A stretch of 64,000 nt of DNA from Batillaria attramentaria (GCA_018292915.2 JACVVK020000490.1:230001-294000), one strand, 5' to 3'. Positions 44,526 to 57,864 are shown, numbered from the stretch's first letter. Program-made: numbers and translations. Notes: generated by a model from the letters alone, not told the origin.

Positions 44526-44885
44526 ATCTCGAGCACAAATTTTATTTTCCATTTGTAAATTCACTCACTCACACTGACATACACTGATTTACAATGACGT
44601 GGTGCGAAGGGTCAGCTCAGCTATTAACGGAATTTAGATCTGTTGGTGTGGGGGTCTATCTGTGCAGGGATCTATTGATGTCGGGAGCTATCGGGGTGCC
44701 ATCCCGATAGTACCCCGCATCGGCAGATCCCCGCACCGATAGATCCCCACACCACGGAATTTAGAATCACTGCGGGGATCTATTGGTGTGGGGATCTATC
44801 GGTGCGGGGATCTATTGGTGTGGGGATCTATCGGTGCGGGGATCTATTGATGTCGGGAGCTATCGGGGTGCACCCCGCATCAGTC
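44255..44885. repeat. Short-unit minisatellite present in both orientations
   Basis: Units of about 17-18 bp of the form GGGGATCTATYGGTGYG read forward at 44640-44690 and 44770-44870. The reverse complement (ATCCCCGCACCGATAG) reads at 44255-44335 and 44700-44755. No gene was seen in 43523-46600 apart from repeats. Confidence 0.85.
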
Positions 44886-45739
44886 AGTTCTAACCAGCAT
44901 TCGGCAAACTGATACGACTAAAGAAAAAGTTCCACGCCGGTGTGCGCATGCAGGTGGGGGTGTATGCAGTGCACTGGATAGGAACTAAACAAAACAAACA
45001 AAATAAAAGTGCAAAGTTCTGTTCCAAATCATAAATCTTTACTCTTAGCCAGGTCGGTATGTGCACCTGCGACCGCGCGGTGTATCAGTCACCAACTTTA
45101 ACAACTTGTCGATACTCAGGATGAAAGGGCAACGACGGACGCAGATCGCAAAACGAGGCCTATCGGAAAACACAGAGAATGACTTCCAGATAAGCGCATG
45201 AAAGTGTCGGTAACGTACCTGAAACCAGGGACTGATACACACTGATATATTATGCCTTTGCTGAAAAGCTTGTCGTTCTTTTTGGGTCAGTTGAAGATCC
45301 CAGTATTGTTTGTTTTGTAGCCTGAGTTCAAAAGATGACCTATTTTTCTATCTGCGCCTTGCAGCTCCAACAACAAGTTTCCTGTCACTGTTTATGTAGG
45401 TGTCTGGCCTGACGTACCCAGTTTGCTGTACACTGTAGTGAACGAGTAAACGTGTGCATTTGATTAATAAAGGCAGGATTAATGCCCCCTGTGCAGCTCT
45501 GACACACCTGTCACCGGCCAAGCACGCGCGCGCACACGCGCACACACACACGGCACGCACTTGTTAACTGCATGTGCCTAGCCAAACAAAAATAAAGGCG
45601 CCCGAAACAAAAATCAATCGGTCCAAGAAACTCTAGACATGCACGGCTTCATTTCCGCCTGGGACATCGATCATAGGCTGATCACTTATGCACATCGGTC
45701 ATTGACTGATCTATTGTGCACGTCGGTCATTTAATATGC

Positions 45740-45878
45740 GGGTGGGTGGGTGTGTTGGGTGGGTGTTTGGGGGTTTAACGTCCTTTTCCACCACATACGG
45801 GTGATACCAAAGACGGGGCAACGATGAAAAAGCCAGCACAAGTATTTGGCCCCAGCCGGGATACAAACTCACGACCCC
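45740..45878 (-). mobile_element. SINE family A, 5'-truncated, with 11-bp target-site duplication
   Basis: The body is complete but the copy stops within box B. It is flanked by ATTTAATATGC at 45729-45739 and 45879-45889. It has landed inside a series of short repeats containing CATCGGTCAT and GACTGAT. Confidence 0.9.
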
Positions 45879-45945
45879 ATTTAATATGCACTATGATCGG
45901 TCACCGATTGATTTATTATGCACATCGGGCATAGACTGATGTATT

Positions 45946-46135
45946 AAGCACATCCGTCATAGACTGATTTCTTTTCCAAACATCCAATAATTTCTGACGA
46001 AGGCGGATGTCTGTCCTATCATATATGCGCCGCCAGTGAAAAGCACATCCGTCATAGACTGATTTCTTTTCCAAACATCCAATAATTTCTGACGAAGGCG
46101 GATGTCTGTCCTATCATATATGCGCCGCCAGTGGA
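45946..46135. repeat. 95-bp tandem duplication
   Basis: AAGCACATCCGTCATAGACT starts at 45946 and again at 46041, and the two copies are nearly identical to GCGCCGCCAGTG. The unit's first part is related to the upstream CATCGGTCAT-type repeats. Confidence 0.9.
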
Positions 46136-46278
46136 AAATATTCAAGACAAAATTAATGTCCAATACTTTTAACGATCAGAGAGGACGTCAGTTCTCTGTG
46201 ATAAGAAGTCCTGGACACAAAGCATCAAGGTTCTTGTTTTGGGGGGTGTCGAAAATTTTGAATGGGGTTTAGTTTGGA

Positions 46279-46446
46279 GTGGGTGGGTGTTTGGGGGTTT
46301 AACGTCCTTTTCCACCACATTGGATGATATCAAAGACGGGGCAACGATGAAAAAACCAGCACAAATATTTGGCCCCAGCCGGGATCGAACTCACGACCCG
46401 AGCATTAGAAGTCCAACGCTCTACCATTCGACCACCCCGGCTCCCC
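46279..46446 (-). mobile_element. SINE family A with 12-bp target-site duplication
   Basis: Full-length minus-strand copy flanked by GTTTAGTTTGGA at 46267-46278 and 46447-46458. It lies just downstream of the PLD3/4 3' end. Confidence 0.9.
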
Positions 46447-46619
46447 GTTTAGTTTGGAAAATAGCGTGCTTGTGTGGTGAGATGGTGATGCCATGGTAAC
46501 ACTCTGAATCTGTTGCTTGAGCTGGCGACCCACCTGTCCGGTATTTTTTGTCCAGTCGCTGTTCACAGAACATGCTAAAGGCAACAGGCAAAAAACACTG
46601 ACAGTGATGATGGTGAAAT

Positions 46620-46625
46620 TTTATT
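46620..46625 (-). terminator. Probable poly(A) signal of PLD3/4
   Basis: AATAAA on the minus strand, about 1.6 kb downstream of the stop codon at 48208, in a stretch with no other gene. The region between would be a long 3' UTR containing (A)n and (C)n runs. Confidence 0.5.
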
Positions 46626-48207
46626 TTTCAACAGTTAAAGGGGAGTGAGGAAAAAAACATCAACATAAAACCTGCCTGCACACCTGTGTATCTCAAGCAT
46701 TACAACACCAAGAGGAAAAGTGAAGTGAAAATACATGTAGCACACACCCTCAACATCTCCCCCCACCAACTGCAACTCCCCACACCTACCCACCAACCCC
46801 CCCCCCTCCACCACCCCCCATCTGCATAATGCACGCAAACATTTTTTTTTTTTTTTTTTTTTACATGGGCAGATACACATGTATACACTGAGACACAAAT
46901 AGCACCACAATGTAAGTGCAATGAACAGTACATTTTACAACATAGTTACATAACATGCATATCCAACAGCATTTGTTTGAACCCTGTTTCCAATCATCAG
47001 ATAAACCATGACAGAAAAAGAGAGCAAAAAAAAAAAAAAAAAAGGGAAAAGTTTCAAACTGTTTCACGAACACCGTGCAAAACAAGTCTGCCCACGGACA
47101 GAGGCTTGTAAGTAGCTGCTATCACCAGTACAATACTGTGACCAGGTCAGTAGGCCAAGCTATTGGTTACTATCATACATACTAATCTTACGATCCAAAT
47201 CGCACACTGCTACAGCTGTGACCGCTTGTGTTATTCTCAGCAATCAGTATTCAAAATCACCTGCTTCTGGAATGAATTTAGAACCACATATATTATACTT
47301 TTGCCCATACAGATTACACGTACAACCAAACAGACACAATAGAGATAGAGAGAGATTCTTCGTGCTGCACGAATCTACATACAAAAATTGTTTACAAAAA
47401 TATACAGTTTTGTATAAAATCAGAACTGAGAAAAGTGGTCAAACGCCACTGAAGGCTGAAGTCCAAAGGACGGAAATAACGTCACATGTATTTAGGTATG
47501 GCAACATATATACTTAACAGATCCACAAATGAAGTCTTGAAAAAGACCGACATTAGTGCAGTGGTGAAATGGTGCAAGAGAACATTGTCAGTGTACCTGC
47601 CAAAGGTGTTCACTATGTGATCAACTTTTTCACTAACACGGTTTGCCAAAGACACCAGAATATGCACACCTCTTATGTATACATATAGAACCAAAAGCTA
47701 TCGCTGATAAACATGACTGCCTCTGGTACACCTGAAAAAACTCTGTGCAGGAATATGGCAGTCAGCTCAGACAGACTTGTTCACGCTATCAGTAACTGTA
47801 CTACCACTGAAGGCCACCTCATACGAAAGATCTACTACTCCTCATAAAGCCTGTTGCAGAGCGCTCTTTTGCAATGGAAAGGAAAAAATTCTGTTTCCAC
47901 AGCGACAGAAACATACATCTTACTGCACTGGCCACTTGTGTGTTACTGATACACTGGATCTATCACGACACATTTGAATTTCTGGCAGTGTACAATTCCA
48001 TGCTCTCCAAACTAATGGGGGGGGGGGGGGGGGGGGGGGCACAAAAAAAAAAAAAAAAAAATACACAACTGTCTTTTGAACTTGTATTCTTGTATTTTCA
48101 GTCCACAGAACAGAAGTTTTGGGATGACTTCTGATGAAATTGCAGAGGTAGCCAGGTCTGAAAGCATACCAGCCAGCTTGTCCAACACTGCAATCGGCCC
48201 AATAACC

Positions 48208-49109
48208 CTACACGTCAAACTCTACCGATTCAGTCAAGTTGAACATGCAGGGCAGAGGAATGGAGTGGTTGGAGTACCAGTCACGCCAGAAGATGTCTGC
48301 CAGCTGCCGACGAAAGTTTCCCCTTGTGGTGTTCATGGAATCCTCCGGTTGTTCCAAGATGAACCCAACACCACCAGTGTTGATGAAATAATCACCGGAC
48401 CAGTTGGATGTCCCTGAAACATTATGATGGAAGAGAAAACAGTCAAGTGAACAAACCTTTGTTCAGAAATTTCTTCTTCTTTTTTTTTTCTTTCTTTTTT
48501 TTAAAACTGAGTTTCCAGTGACTGTAAACAGTCTGCAAAAATTCCCAGACTTTTCCAGCTTTCTCTGACTGATACAGATCCCTGCCTTATCAATTTTAGT
48601 CTTAGGAAAAGGAGGAAGATTTTGGGCGCAAGCAAAACAACATCAATGACAAAACCAAGCAGCTGCTTTACAGTGGTGGTCACTATAGGCCTGGCAGTAA
48701 AGATGTCAACTCCTCAGACATGAATTGGCCTCCAGATCCACATATGCTTCATATTCAAAAGTGTCCTTGAACTAACTAAAACCCTTTGTGTTGTATTTAT
48801 AAATGTGTCACCATCTGACATAAATTCAAGTTCAGCCCCCCCCCCCCCCCCCCCCTTCCCCCCCACACACTCTTTCCTTTTTTTTCACGTAAATAATGAA
48901 AGAGAAAATCTGCTTGAAAGTGTATTGTCAGTAGTTCTCACCAATGTAGGCATGTTGATCAGTGACCATGTACTTGTTGTGGTTGACACGGGCATAAGGG
49001 ATCCGTTCCTGACTCTTCGAGTACTTTGGCACAACGAACAATTTCTGCACAGACAAACAATTGCTTTGAGTCTGACTGTCATGCTCAACTTGACAAGCAA
49101 CAGGGATAC

Positions 49110-49148
<39 letters not shown>

Positions 49149-51473
49149 TTGTGCCTAATTTGTGAAACTACATATAGAAATATATATATATATATGATAT
49201 TAAAAAAATATAAAATTAGGCACAGTCACTGCCTATCTCATGAATTAGGCAATTTCACAAATCAGACATGACATACACATCTGAATTTGTTTCAAAAGAA
49301 TCAGACACAACTGCCAAAACATTGTGTATGTGAGCAAATACCACGTGGAGAAGTGTAAAATGCATGAACAATGTACAATGTGAGAGAGGCACTGCAAATA
49401 TCTAAGAAGATATAATGTTTTAAAAAAAAACAAGAGAGAGAGAAATTTACTTACCACTTCAACGCGCATTTTGGGGTAGTGAGTATGTCCCAGCATGCTG
49501 AGAGAGCAGAGGAACGCGTACATGTCCTTCAGTGTGTGGCTCCACTTGCTGGCCAGCAGGCGCACATGCACACCCTTGTCGAAGGCCACTTCACGAAGGG
49601 CATCATCAATCACAGGCCAGAACCTGCAAGGGAAAAATGTATAGATGGCTGTCTTTATAGTGCAACAGTGATGCATTTCGTACAGGGGAATGACCCCAAA
49701 GCTACAAAGAAAAGGACAGTGAAGCTGACACATATAAAACAACCCCAAACAACAACAACCAAAACACAATGAACTCAGAAAACTACCCATGCTTCTGATC
49801 TGATGTTCTAAAACAGTGCCAATAGTGGTGGTGGTGGTGGAGCAGGGGTTCTTGGGAGGAAACAGATTTACTCACAAGCAACTCCATGGTACAAGTTGCA
49901 CCAAATATAGGACCATGCACACATCCATGCACGCGCACACACACACATATATGCAACTTACTTATTGTGGGGTTCATAAACAGTTGAAGGTAGATAATCC
50001 ATAACAGCAATGTTGACATAGCGTTTGGCTGATTTGATAACGCCCAGGATGGCATCAATATCTCCTGTGCGACCATTCGGGCAGAACGGAGGAGGAGAGC
50101 TCTGAAAACAAAACAAATGGCTTACTATTACATAGAATGAATGCATGTATATATTGTTACACAAGAATGACTCTTACAGAAATGAAAATGTCATGCATAA
50201 GTGCTTGTTACACATCTCATCCTTGCTAAACTTTAACAGAGAAAGAGAGACAGACAGAACCACAGAGAACTGACCACAAACACAAGTGACATACCGACAT
50301 GAAGACTGGCGCCTGCGTGTTGTTGAAGGTGACCGTGATGGGGTTGGTGCTGTTGATGGTGGTGCTGTAGTCGGCAGGCCAGGAGTGAGGGATTTTGGCA
50401 TCAGGCTGACCCAGGTACCAGTACACGTCAAAAAGTTTTTCCACATCACCACCAAGGCACGGGCAGTCTTGCACCAGCACACCAAGTTCCTTGACCTGTT
50501 GACAAGGCCAAGAGCAAGAACTGAAGTGATCAGTATTGTACAGTTTTGCCAGTGAAGTACTCTGCAAACAACACTCCCCATGACTGTATTTGTTATGACT
50601 AAATGAGAGTTTGAAATCTCATTTGGGTATGAGACTGTAGATAATTAAGGTCATTGGGAAACTAAGTACATGAACACACTTCATACTGCGCATTTTCACC
50701 CTTTGTTCTGGCTCTCTTCCCAGTGCCCCCGGCTAGGGTCAATTTTTTTATTTATTTGTGAGGGCCTTTTTCTCGTTGCCCCACCTTTGATACCACCTAC
50801 ACATGGTGGAAAAGGACGTTAAACTCCCAAACACCCACCCCACCCCCTTGGTTTTCACTATTAAGGAGTGACAATGACCAAAACACTGAGTGCTAAACGA
50901 GACTGAAATAGACAGCAGACTGACCTGAGTTAGTGAGCGCCAGTCCAGGTTAGCACTGCCGATGTAAAAATGTCGCCCATCCACAACCCAAAACTTGGTG
51001 TGTAGGATCCCTTTCCCAAGCAGATTTGTGAAGTTCAGGGTGCGCACTTGTGCATTCGCTGCAGACAAACCGAGAAATCAGATCACTTGCATAGGATCTA
51101 AATGGCAAACAGGGAAAAATGTCTGTAAAGATCTATATTGGATGCATTTCCCTTCTGAGGCTTCATTAGCATGAATTTGTGCTGTTGGTGTTATGGTTAG
51201 TTCAATTATAAATCAATAGGAAATTAAATATGATAAGTTCTTAAGTTCTTTACCTTTTTCAGCCAGCATCATAGTGTCATTGTTTTCAGCATTCTGAGCA
51301 ATTTTAATGGACACCTTCTTATCCTTGCCCATTTCCATGAGGGTGTAGAAAATATCTTCACCCTGTTGACAGAAAATAACAAGTGATTGTAAGATAAGGC
51401 TTAGGTATAAACAGAGAACACAAACACACGCGTGCGTGCACGCACACATACACACAAACACACACACACACAG

Positions 51474-51531
<58 letters not shown>

Positions 51532-52667
51532 CAAAGTGTAAAGTTCTCCTTATAAAATACAAGGAAGGTTGTCCTTTAACAGCTGTTCCATCACCAGTTT
51601 TAACAAATTCACTGTCTTAACTGTCTGTAGCATAACTGTTGAAATTTACAAAACCTCTTTAGAAGAGCTGTCGTGGTATGCTATATCCGTTCCCAGCAGG
51701 GTCCAGTAAAAAGATGCAATGTGAACCGATTCTTTGGCCAGTGACAGTAGCTCTTTCAGACCACTGTAGGTGGAGCGATGGATGTAAGCTTCTTTGTCGT
51801 AAGTCAAATTCTGAGGGATGGACTCCACAATTGACAACCTGCAAGACACAAAAAATTTCAAACTGAATTAACCAATCTGTAGTATATATATATAATACAT
51901 GCAGTACTATATAGAGCAACAAAGACCTTGCTTAACGTTGTTTTTTTGGGGGTTTTTTTTAATCAGACTAAATTCTGTGCAATTTGGTGCATTTTCAAAT
52001 GATTTTAAGGGCTTCAGAGGAGGAAACACTTTTCTTAGAGGACTTTTTTTTTAGAGTCAGACTAAAATCTGTGCAATTTGGTGCATTTTGGTATGATTTT
52101 AAGTGCTACAGAGGACGAAACACACTTTTCTTGGGGGGTGAGGTGGGGGGGGGGGGGGAACTACACACAAAATATATTAACCACCAACTCAATGATCAAT
52201 GACCAATATTTACATTTCATGACAATTTTACAAGTTGTGTCGGCAGTGCAGGTCAGAAGTACCAGGACTTCACTTTCCGAAAATTAACAGATTGTTATGC
52301 ACCTAAAACGCACAAGCAACAACAACAAAACTTGATTAAGTCAATGCTCCTGTCAAAATAAAACTCATACTTACACACAAGCGTCTTTGCACAGATTAGG
52401 TTGGTGCGCTGCAGGCGTCTCCATCATCCAGTCCGTGTCTGGCTCATGTCTACTCCGACCAACACAGAAGGAACATAAGAGGACCACAGCACAAGCTCCA
52501 ATGAGGAGTGTAGCTAAAAGCGCTATCACCTCCAAGCAAATGCCCTTTGTGTCGGCGCCTCCTTCAATAACTGCCTCATCTTCAAGGCCATCTGTCGACA
52601 CCGACTGCCATCCACGTTTCTCCTTTTTAGGAGATGGATGGGTGGTTCCACCAGTGCGAGTCTTCAT
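48208..52667 (-). CDS. PLD3: Phospholipase D3/4 (endolysosomal 5'-3' exonuclease), type II membrane protein
   Basis: PLD3/PLD4 are endolysosomal single-stranded nucleic acid exonucleases of the phospholipase D fold. Nine coding exons: 52667-52375, 51838-51655, 51362-51254, 51058-50925, 50495-50295, 50101-49962, 49623-49455, 49044-48942, 48413-48208 (TAG). The phases close to 512 aa (human PLD3 has 490). A single membrane segment spans about residues 43-69 after a basic cytosolic tail. Both HKD catalytic motifs are intact: HTKFWVVD (215-222) and HNKYMVTD (432-439). Landmarks shared with the family are [37 protein letters not shown]-like [17 protein letters not shown] and [10 protein letters not shown]. 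Several NxS/T sites follow the membrane segment. Frame stays open 5' of the ATG to the exon start (52710). Splicing to the 57882 donor would put a TGA directly before it, supporting this start. PLD3 and PLD4 cannot be told apart here. Confidence 0.92.
50750..50848 (+). mobile_element. SINE family A, 3' fragment
   Basis: GGCCTTTTTCTCGTTGCCCC, TTTGATACCACC and TGGTGGAAAAGGACGTTAAA match the body of the family. It is antisense to PLD3/4 and lies in one of its introns. Confidence 0.75.
51963..52150. repeat. 94-bp tandem duplication
   Basis: TCAGACTAAA, CTGTGCAATTTGGTGCATTTT and GATTTTAAG recur at 51963 and 52057. It is intronic in PLD3/4. Confidence 0.85.
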
Positions 52668-52983
52668 AGTATGCGCACGGTTCCGGAAAGAGGTGCTACG
52701 TAAGTCAGATCTGCAAAAGAAAAGATTCCAGTGAAAGTCAAAATCACATTTCTTTATCTCCTTGTCTAACCTTTACCGGCTATCTTGATTCACTACGTAT
52801 GTTTGCAGCAGTACATGTGCACCATCACGTAAGTGAAACTGCTTTTAACTGGCTGTGAGTTCAGTAGACAAATGTAGAAAAGTCACCCGAATCTCTCAAA
52901 GTCCTCAATGTAACTGAATAAATCCAAAACAGAACAGACTGACATACTCACAGAGAGCTTGAAGCTAAGTGAGGTTCCACTAA

Positions 52984-52987
<4 letters not shown>

Positions 52988-53042
<55 letters not shown>
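52988..53042 (+). repeat. (CT)n-(CA)n microsatellite
   Basis: Short compound run between PLD3/4 exon 52710-52375 and the carrier gene. Confidence 0.9.
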
Positions 53043-53044
<2 letters not shown>

Positions 53045-53435
53045 GGCACAGTAACACTGACACACACATACACAGGGGGAAATTACTCAGAGTTTTCACT
53101 GCATAATTTGCAAAACCAACTGTATTGTTTTTTACAAGAATATTCAAAGGCAGCTCCACACATCCTGAGAAAATGTAAATCTCATCACATAAATTTCATT
53201 TCCTGTTTGTGACTGAACCCCATTATGTGCTGCCATCCACCAGGACAAGCAGTGTGCCTGCACGTCCCTTGCAAGCTCAAGCGGTGTTGCTGCATAATTT
53301 CTTATGATGTTGCTGTTTGTTTTCATTCTGTATCTATCACTATCGCATTACCTGGATAACATAGAGCCAATCCAACTAAAACTCAGAAAACTGAAAAATG
53401 AAATAAACAAAACAATGAAGCAATGGCACGGACTG

Positions 53436-53441
53436 TTTATT
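53436..53441 (-). terminator. Probable poly(A) signal of the ADP/ATP carrier gene
   Basis: AATAAA on the minus strand, 98 bp downstream of the stop codon at 53539. The spacing is normal for a short 3' UTR. Confidence 0.6.
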
Positions 53442-53538
53442 TTTGAAAAGTAGTCTACTGGAATGGGATATTTATATGGGATACTTGAATAGGTCTGACA
53501 AATCCAGAAAAAAACAAATCTGCGTGTAATGTGGATGG

Positions 53539-54444
53539 CTAACTGGTACTAGTCTTGAGTCGCCAAGCGACGTAGAGTTCTTTGAATTTGTCAAAACCAG
53601 CCAGCACACCGGCGCCTGCACAACCTCTCAGGATGTTGGCACCAGCTCCCTTCATCGTAGACATGAATCCCTCATTGTTAATGATCTGCACTACGCAATC
53701 GACAGTGCCCTTATAGCTGGGTGTCATCATCATGCGTCGTCGGATGGTGTCGAGCGGGTAGGACATCGTGCCTGCAGCCACAGTGACGCCATAGCCCAAG
53801 ACAAAGGATACGAAAAAGGAGGGGTGTTCATCAAACATGATGGGTTTCAGAAAGTCGTAGAGGCCAAAGTACAGGCCACGGTACACGAAGATGCCAAAAG
53901 CCGATACGAGAAAGCCACGATACAGGCCGACAAAGCCAGCCGAAGTGACAGTCTTGACGTACACATCGGTCAGGCCATTGAACTGCCATTCACTACTCCC
54001 CTTGCCGGCCGTTTTGACGTCGGAAGCCAAGCGGGTGCGAGCATAATCCAGGGAGTACACGACACACAGAGACAAGGTGCCACCAATGCCACCTGAGATG
54101 ACGTTTTTGGAAAACTGCCAGATGTACGTCTCGTCAGGCTCAGTGCGGAACATGTCCTTTATTACATCCTTGAAGGCGAAGTTTAGACCCTGGGTCGGGA
54201 GGTATCGCAGGCAGTTGGTGAAGTTGCTGCGCCAGAATGACAGGAGACCCTCATCACGGAACGTGCGGACTGCACAGTCGATAACACCCTTGTATGGCTC
54301 TGACAGGCGACCAGCCTTGATCATCTCATCTTGGTTCTGAATCAGGAGCTTAATGCGTTCGATGGGCGCAGAAGCTGTCTCTGCGATGACAGCAGCAGCA
54401 CCAGACAAAGCAAAGTTTTCAGCAAACCCGAGTTTCTCTGACAT
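53539..54444 (-). CDS. ADP/ATP carrier-like mitochondrial protein (SLC25 family), intronless and divergent
   Basis: Mitochondrial inner-membrane nucleotide exchanger by homology. One uninterrupted 301-residue frame, full family length, with three carrier repeats. Signature motifs: APIERIK (26-32), SLDYARTR (131-138) and YPLDTIRRR (229-237). The ADP/ATP-carrier hallmark RRRMMM is at 235-240. Conserved positions include R80 in the [10 protein letters not shown] stretch, Y188 and R273. Two departures are visible. The Lys normally a few residues before the first signature (K22 in bovine numbering), which contacts nucleotide, is Glu ([10 protein letters not shown]). The Pro of the second signature is Ser (VYSLDYAR). 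The gene lies in the intron between the putative PLD3/4 5' UTR exon and its first coding exon, on the same strand. A C/T tract with AG near 54560 (minus strand) could be the acceptor of a 5' UTR intron. It may be a retrogene. Confidence 0.93.
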   Translation of the reverse strand: MSEKLGFAENFALSGAAAVIAETASAPIERIKLLIQNQDEMIKAGRLSEPYKGVIDCAVRTFRDEGLLSFWRSNFTNCLRYLPTQGLNFAFKDVIKDMFRTEPDETYIWQFSKNVISGGIGGTLSLCVVYSLDYARTRLASDVKTAGKGSSEWQFNGLTDVYVKTVTSAGFVGLYRGFLVSAFGIFVYRGLYFGLYDFLKPIMFDEHPSFFVSFVLGYGVTVAAGTMSYPLDTIRRRMMMTPSYKGTVDCVVQIINNEGFMSTMKGAGANILRGCAGAGVLAGFDKFKELYVAWRLKTSTS

Positions 54445-54749
54445 GTATAGATCTAGCTGCTGCGGCCTTGGCTTTCAACGCCTGGGCCGCCGGCAGCCCA
54501 ACTATACAATGATTTCGGCAACCGAAAGACGTTAAACACTGACCACATTCGGATCATCTCGCTGAAAAAAAAACATCAGAGGTTGTTGCCGCCCGTTACC
54601 GCCGCTGCGAAAGTGCCCTGGACGGATAAGCGAGCGACTGCTTATGTCCCTTGGGCATCTCTCTTTGACTGAAGTCAAGTTTACGCATAGCAACGTGATT
54701 TGCCCTGCACGGACTTTGCAGCATCAGTGGGTTTCTTATCGACTCAGTC

Positions 54750-55304
54750 GGGGGGGGGGGGGGGGGGGGCAATGATTTTGATCTTTTACTTTCAACCCTA
54801 CGCTCTGCGCCACACACAAACAGCGAAGATGCTAACAACTACCAGTAAAGACCCCGATGAACCATGACTGGGTCGCCGGGCTTGCCCAGCCGTACTGGTG
54901 TATTTGTTGACACAGAAATGTGTAAGTTCCGCCAGAGACATACATCCGCGATTTTTTTTTTTTTTTTTTCGTTTGATGAAACCGAACCCAATATGACACC
55001 AAAGAGAGATTACTGTTTTACAAATTATTGAAACTCGTTTTTTTTTTTGTTTTTTTTTAAAACATATCGTTCAAGTTCAAAACCAAAGACTATGGGAGGA
55101 ATTCAGACTGTTAGATCTGTATAGATTCATCGCCCAAATCAGTTTAGTAACTCCCAACTCCGGATATATATATATATATTATATACATGTACATTGACGA
55201 TAAACCTCAGCTGGGACGGAGATGCCAGTAAGGAAGGTCTTATTTCCTTGTATTTCTAGGTCATGCAATTTCTCATTGTCTCATAATTACATTGTGTGCG
55301 TGTC

Positions 55305-55357
<53 letters not shown>

Positions 55358-57823
55358 GGGGGATGGGGGGGGGGCGGTGGAGTGGATGTGCTGTCAGACA
55401 TTTTCTTTTTTAAATAAACTAGAAAATATACAGTAGGTGGTGTGGTATATATTTCTCTGGGTTAAAACCTGCTGGAAAGGACAACATAATTATAGTGACA
55501 CACTTCTAGCACATATATAGAAGAATGTGTTCAGTCAACTATCATTCTCATGTCTGTTTGTGAGACAATCTTTTATTCCTCTGCGCACTCCCCCCATCTG
55601 GAGCATGCATTGATAAACCAATCAAGCATTGAAGGACACATGAGACAGATTTTAAAAGTAACACAGTATACTTTAGTTCAGTCAGCACAAACACACCAGC
55701 TTGGTTTAAAAAGAAAAGAAAAGAAATTTAATTATGGGTGATGGTGGTGGTAGTGTTCGACTGAGTTTGATGGGGTTTTGTTGCTGTTGGTTTGCTGTTG
55801 TTGTTTATAGCAAGAAATGCAAAACAGATTCAGAGAAATGCAGTATGTCTGCCTGTAGAAACTCAAAAGTAATTTGTCAATGGCGGAATATATAAATTTC
55901 CGTAAATGAATCAGGAGTAATTTGGCAACATCAAACTGCATGAGCAGATCAAACTCAGAGTTCAGCTCCTTCCCATTTTGCAGACATATTCCTCATCTTT
56001 TAACCCCGAGTTAAAGTACACAGAAGAGAAAAAAACAAAGCTGCAGCATAACTGAACCAAGACTACAGCAATACTAATGAACTTGAAGAGTGTGAGAACT
56101 TGTGCAACTTATATATCTTACCAGGTGAGTTAACTGAACCATGATGCATCACTTTTATCTAATTCACACCATCTTGGATTCTTGGGTATGTCATTTTAAG
56201 TGCTCTCTGATGCAATTTACCCAGCCTTTAAATCTGTGCAATGAGCGTCATAAAATAGATTTGGTTTTAGAGGGTTTGGCTGGGCCACTGCAGATGATTC
56301 GCTGTGTGCATGTGGTAGAATAAATGAAATGATTTCAAGTACCTGTAATGAGCTTCCTGCTCATCAGATTATAGGAAGTTAGATTACAAGATTAGACTAT
56401 TAGATTGTAGTTGTAATTTATGTTGTTGTAATTTAACCCTGGTCCTCCTGAGAATGGAACACGCTGGTGTACCTCAATGGTACTAACCCTATGGCTTTTT
56501 CAGCATAAGACATATATTAATTCAGCAAGATCACAGTTAACTTGCAGGAAACTCATTACTTGTGGCCACAGTATTCTCCACCAGCCCTTGGTTGATTTGT
56601 TTAAATAAAAAAAAAATAAAAAAAATGTGCTTGCCGGAAAGAAACAAAGCTCTCAATAGTCTCATTTAAAAAAAAAAAAAATTATGTGGCCACCCTATAC
56701 ACAGTTAATCCAGCTATTCACCCTTACATGTATTTAGATGCATCGCAACAACAGCTGTGTGCCCCTATCTGTTGTCCATTTGAAATACACTTTTGAGGAG
56801 CAATCTAGAAATGTTCTTTTGGTCAAAAGGTGGGTAAAACGTTCAAAATTTATAAAGACTATGGATAAGTTGATATTTCAAACATCTGTCTTGCGGGGAA
56901 ATCAAGTGAAACAGCTCAACTGAACAATCCATCTATATCATTCACAAAAACCATCACAGATCATTAGAAGCTTCCTGCCGGTTTAGGTCAGGTCAATCAG
57001 CGCACTTGAATGTGTACAATTTGTTTCCAACTAGCTGAATTGCATGTAAAAACTGGAAAGACATTTTCAGACATGTTGTACAAATTCATCTGCCTGCCAG
57101 CCTGAGTACTTTGACACATATTTTTATAGCAGAATTTTGATACTAGCGTTACCTGTTACTAGTGTTACTAGTGTTAGAGAAGTGTTTTCCTGCCACTAGT
57201 GCACACTGCCATGAAACCAGCTTAGTTTTAACAACAAAAAAGCCAGAATCCACCCACCGTCAGAGCCTGAGCGAAAACTACTGGCCCAACTTGCAAACAC
57301 TAAAAAAATATCAAACTGGATGTCCCTTGTTAATGACAGCTATGTGTCGGTAGATCATTTATGACAGAAAAAGGAATAAGAAAACTGACGCAGTGACTGT
57401 AAATCATGACACTTGTACACACAGGAAAATTGCACCTCACCAGCTCGGCTCTACTAAAATTTGTTCACATGTGCATGATCTAAAAAGTGTCATCTCCAAG
57501 GGGAGATCATAGCAACACTGTTTTGCTGTTCATCCACAGAGAATATCTTCAAGACCACTGAAGTTGTAACAAAGAGAGGGATGATTGTAAGTGTACGTAC
57601 TATGAATATACATGTCAAATCAGTTTTCAGCAAGTTTTAATACTTGGTTACAACTGCTAACATCCACCCGCCCACCCAACAATGACATATAAAAAAAAAA
57701 AAAAATCAGAATAAAACTTATTGCTCTGACTAGCATTATAAATAGGATGATTTTTCTTTTTAAAATCAAAATCGACAAAGAAGAAATTCCTGGGTAAGAA
57801 TAAACCATTTCTCTCTCTCTCTC

Positions 57824-57864
<41 letters not shown>

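Noticed and set aside
53824..54340. Plus-strand frames of about 90 residues
   Set aside because: Antisense shadows of the ADP/ATP carrier gene.
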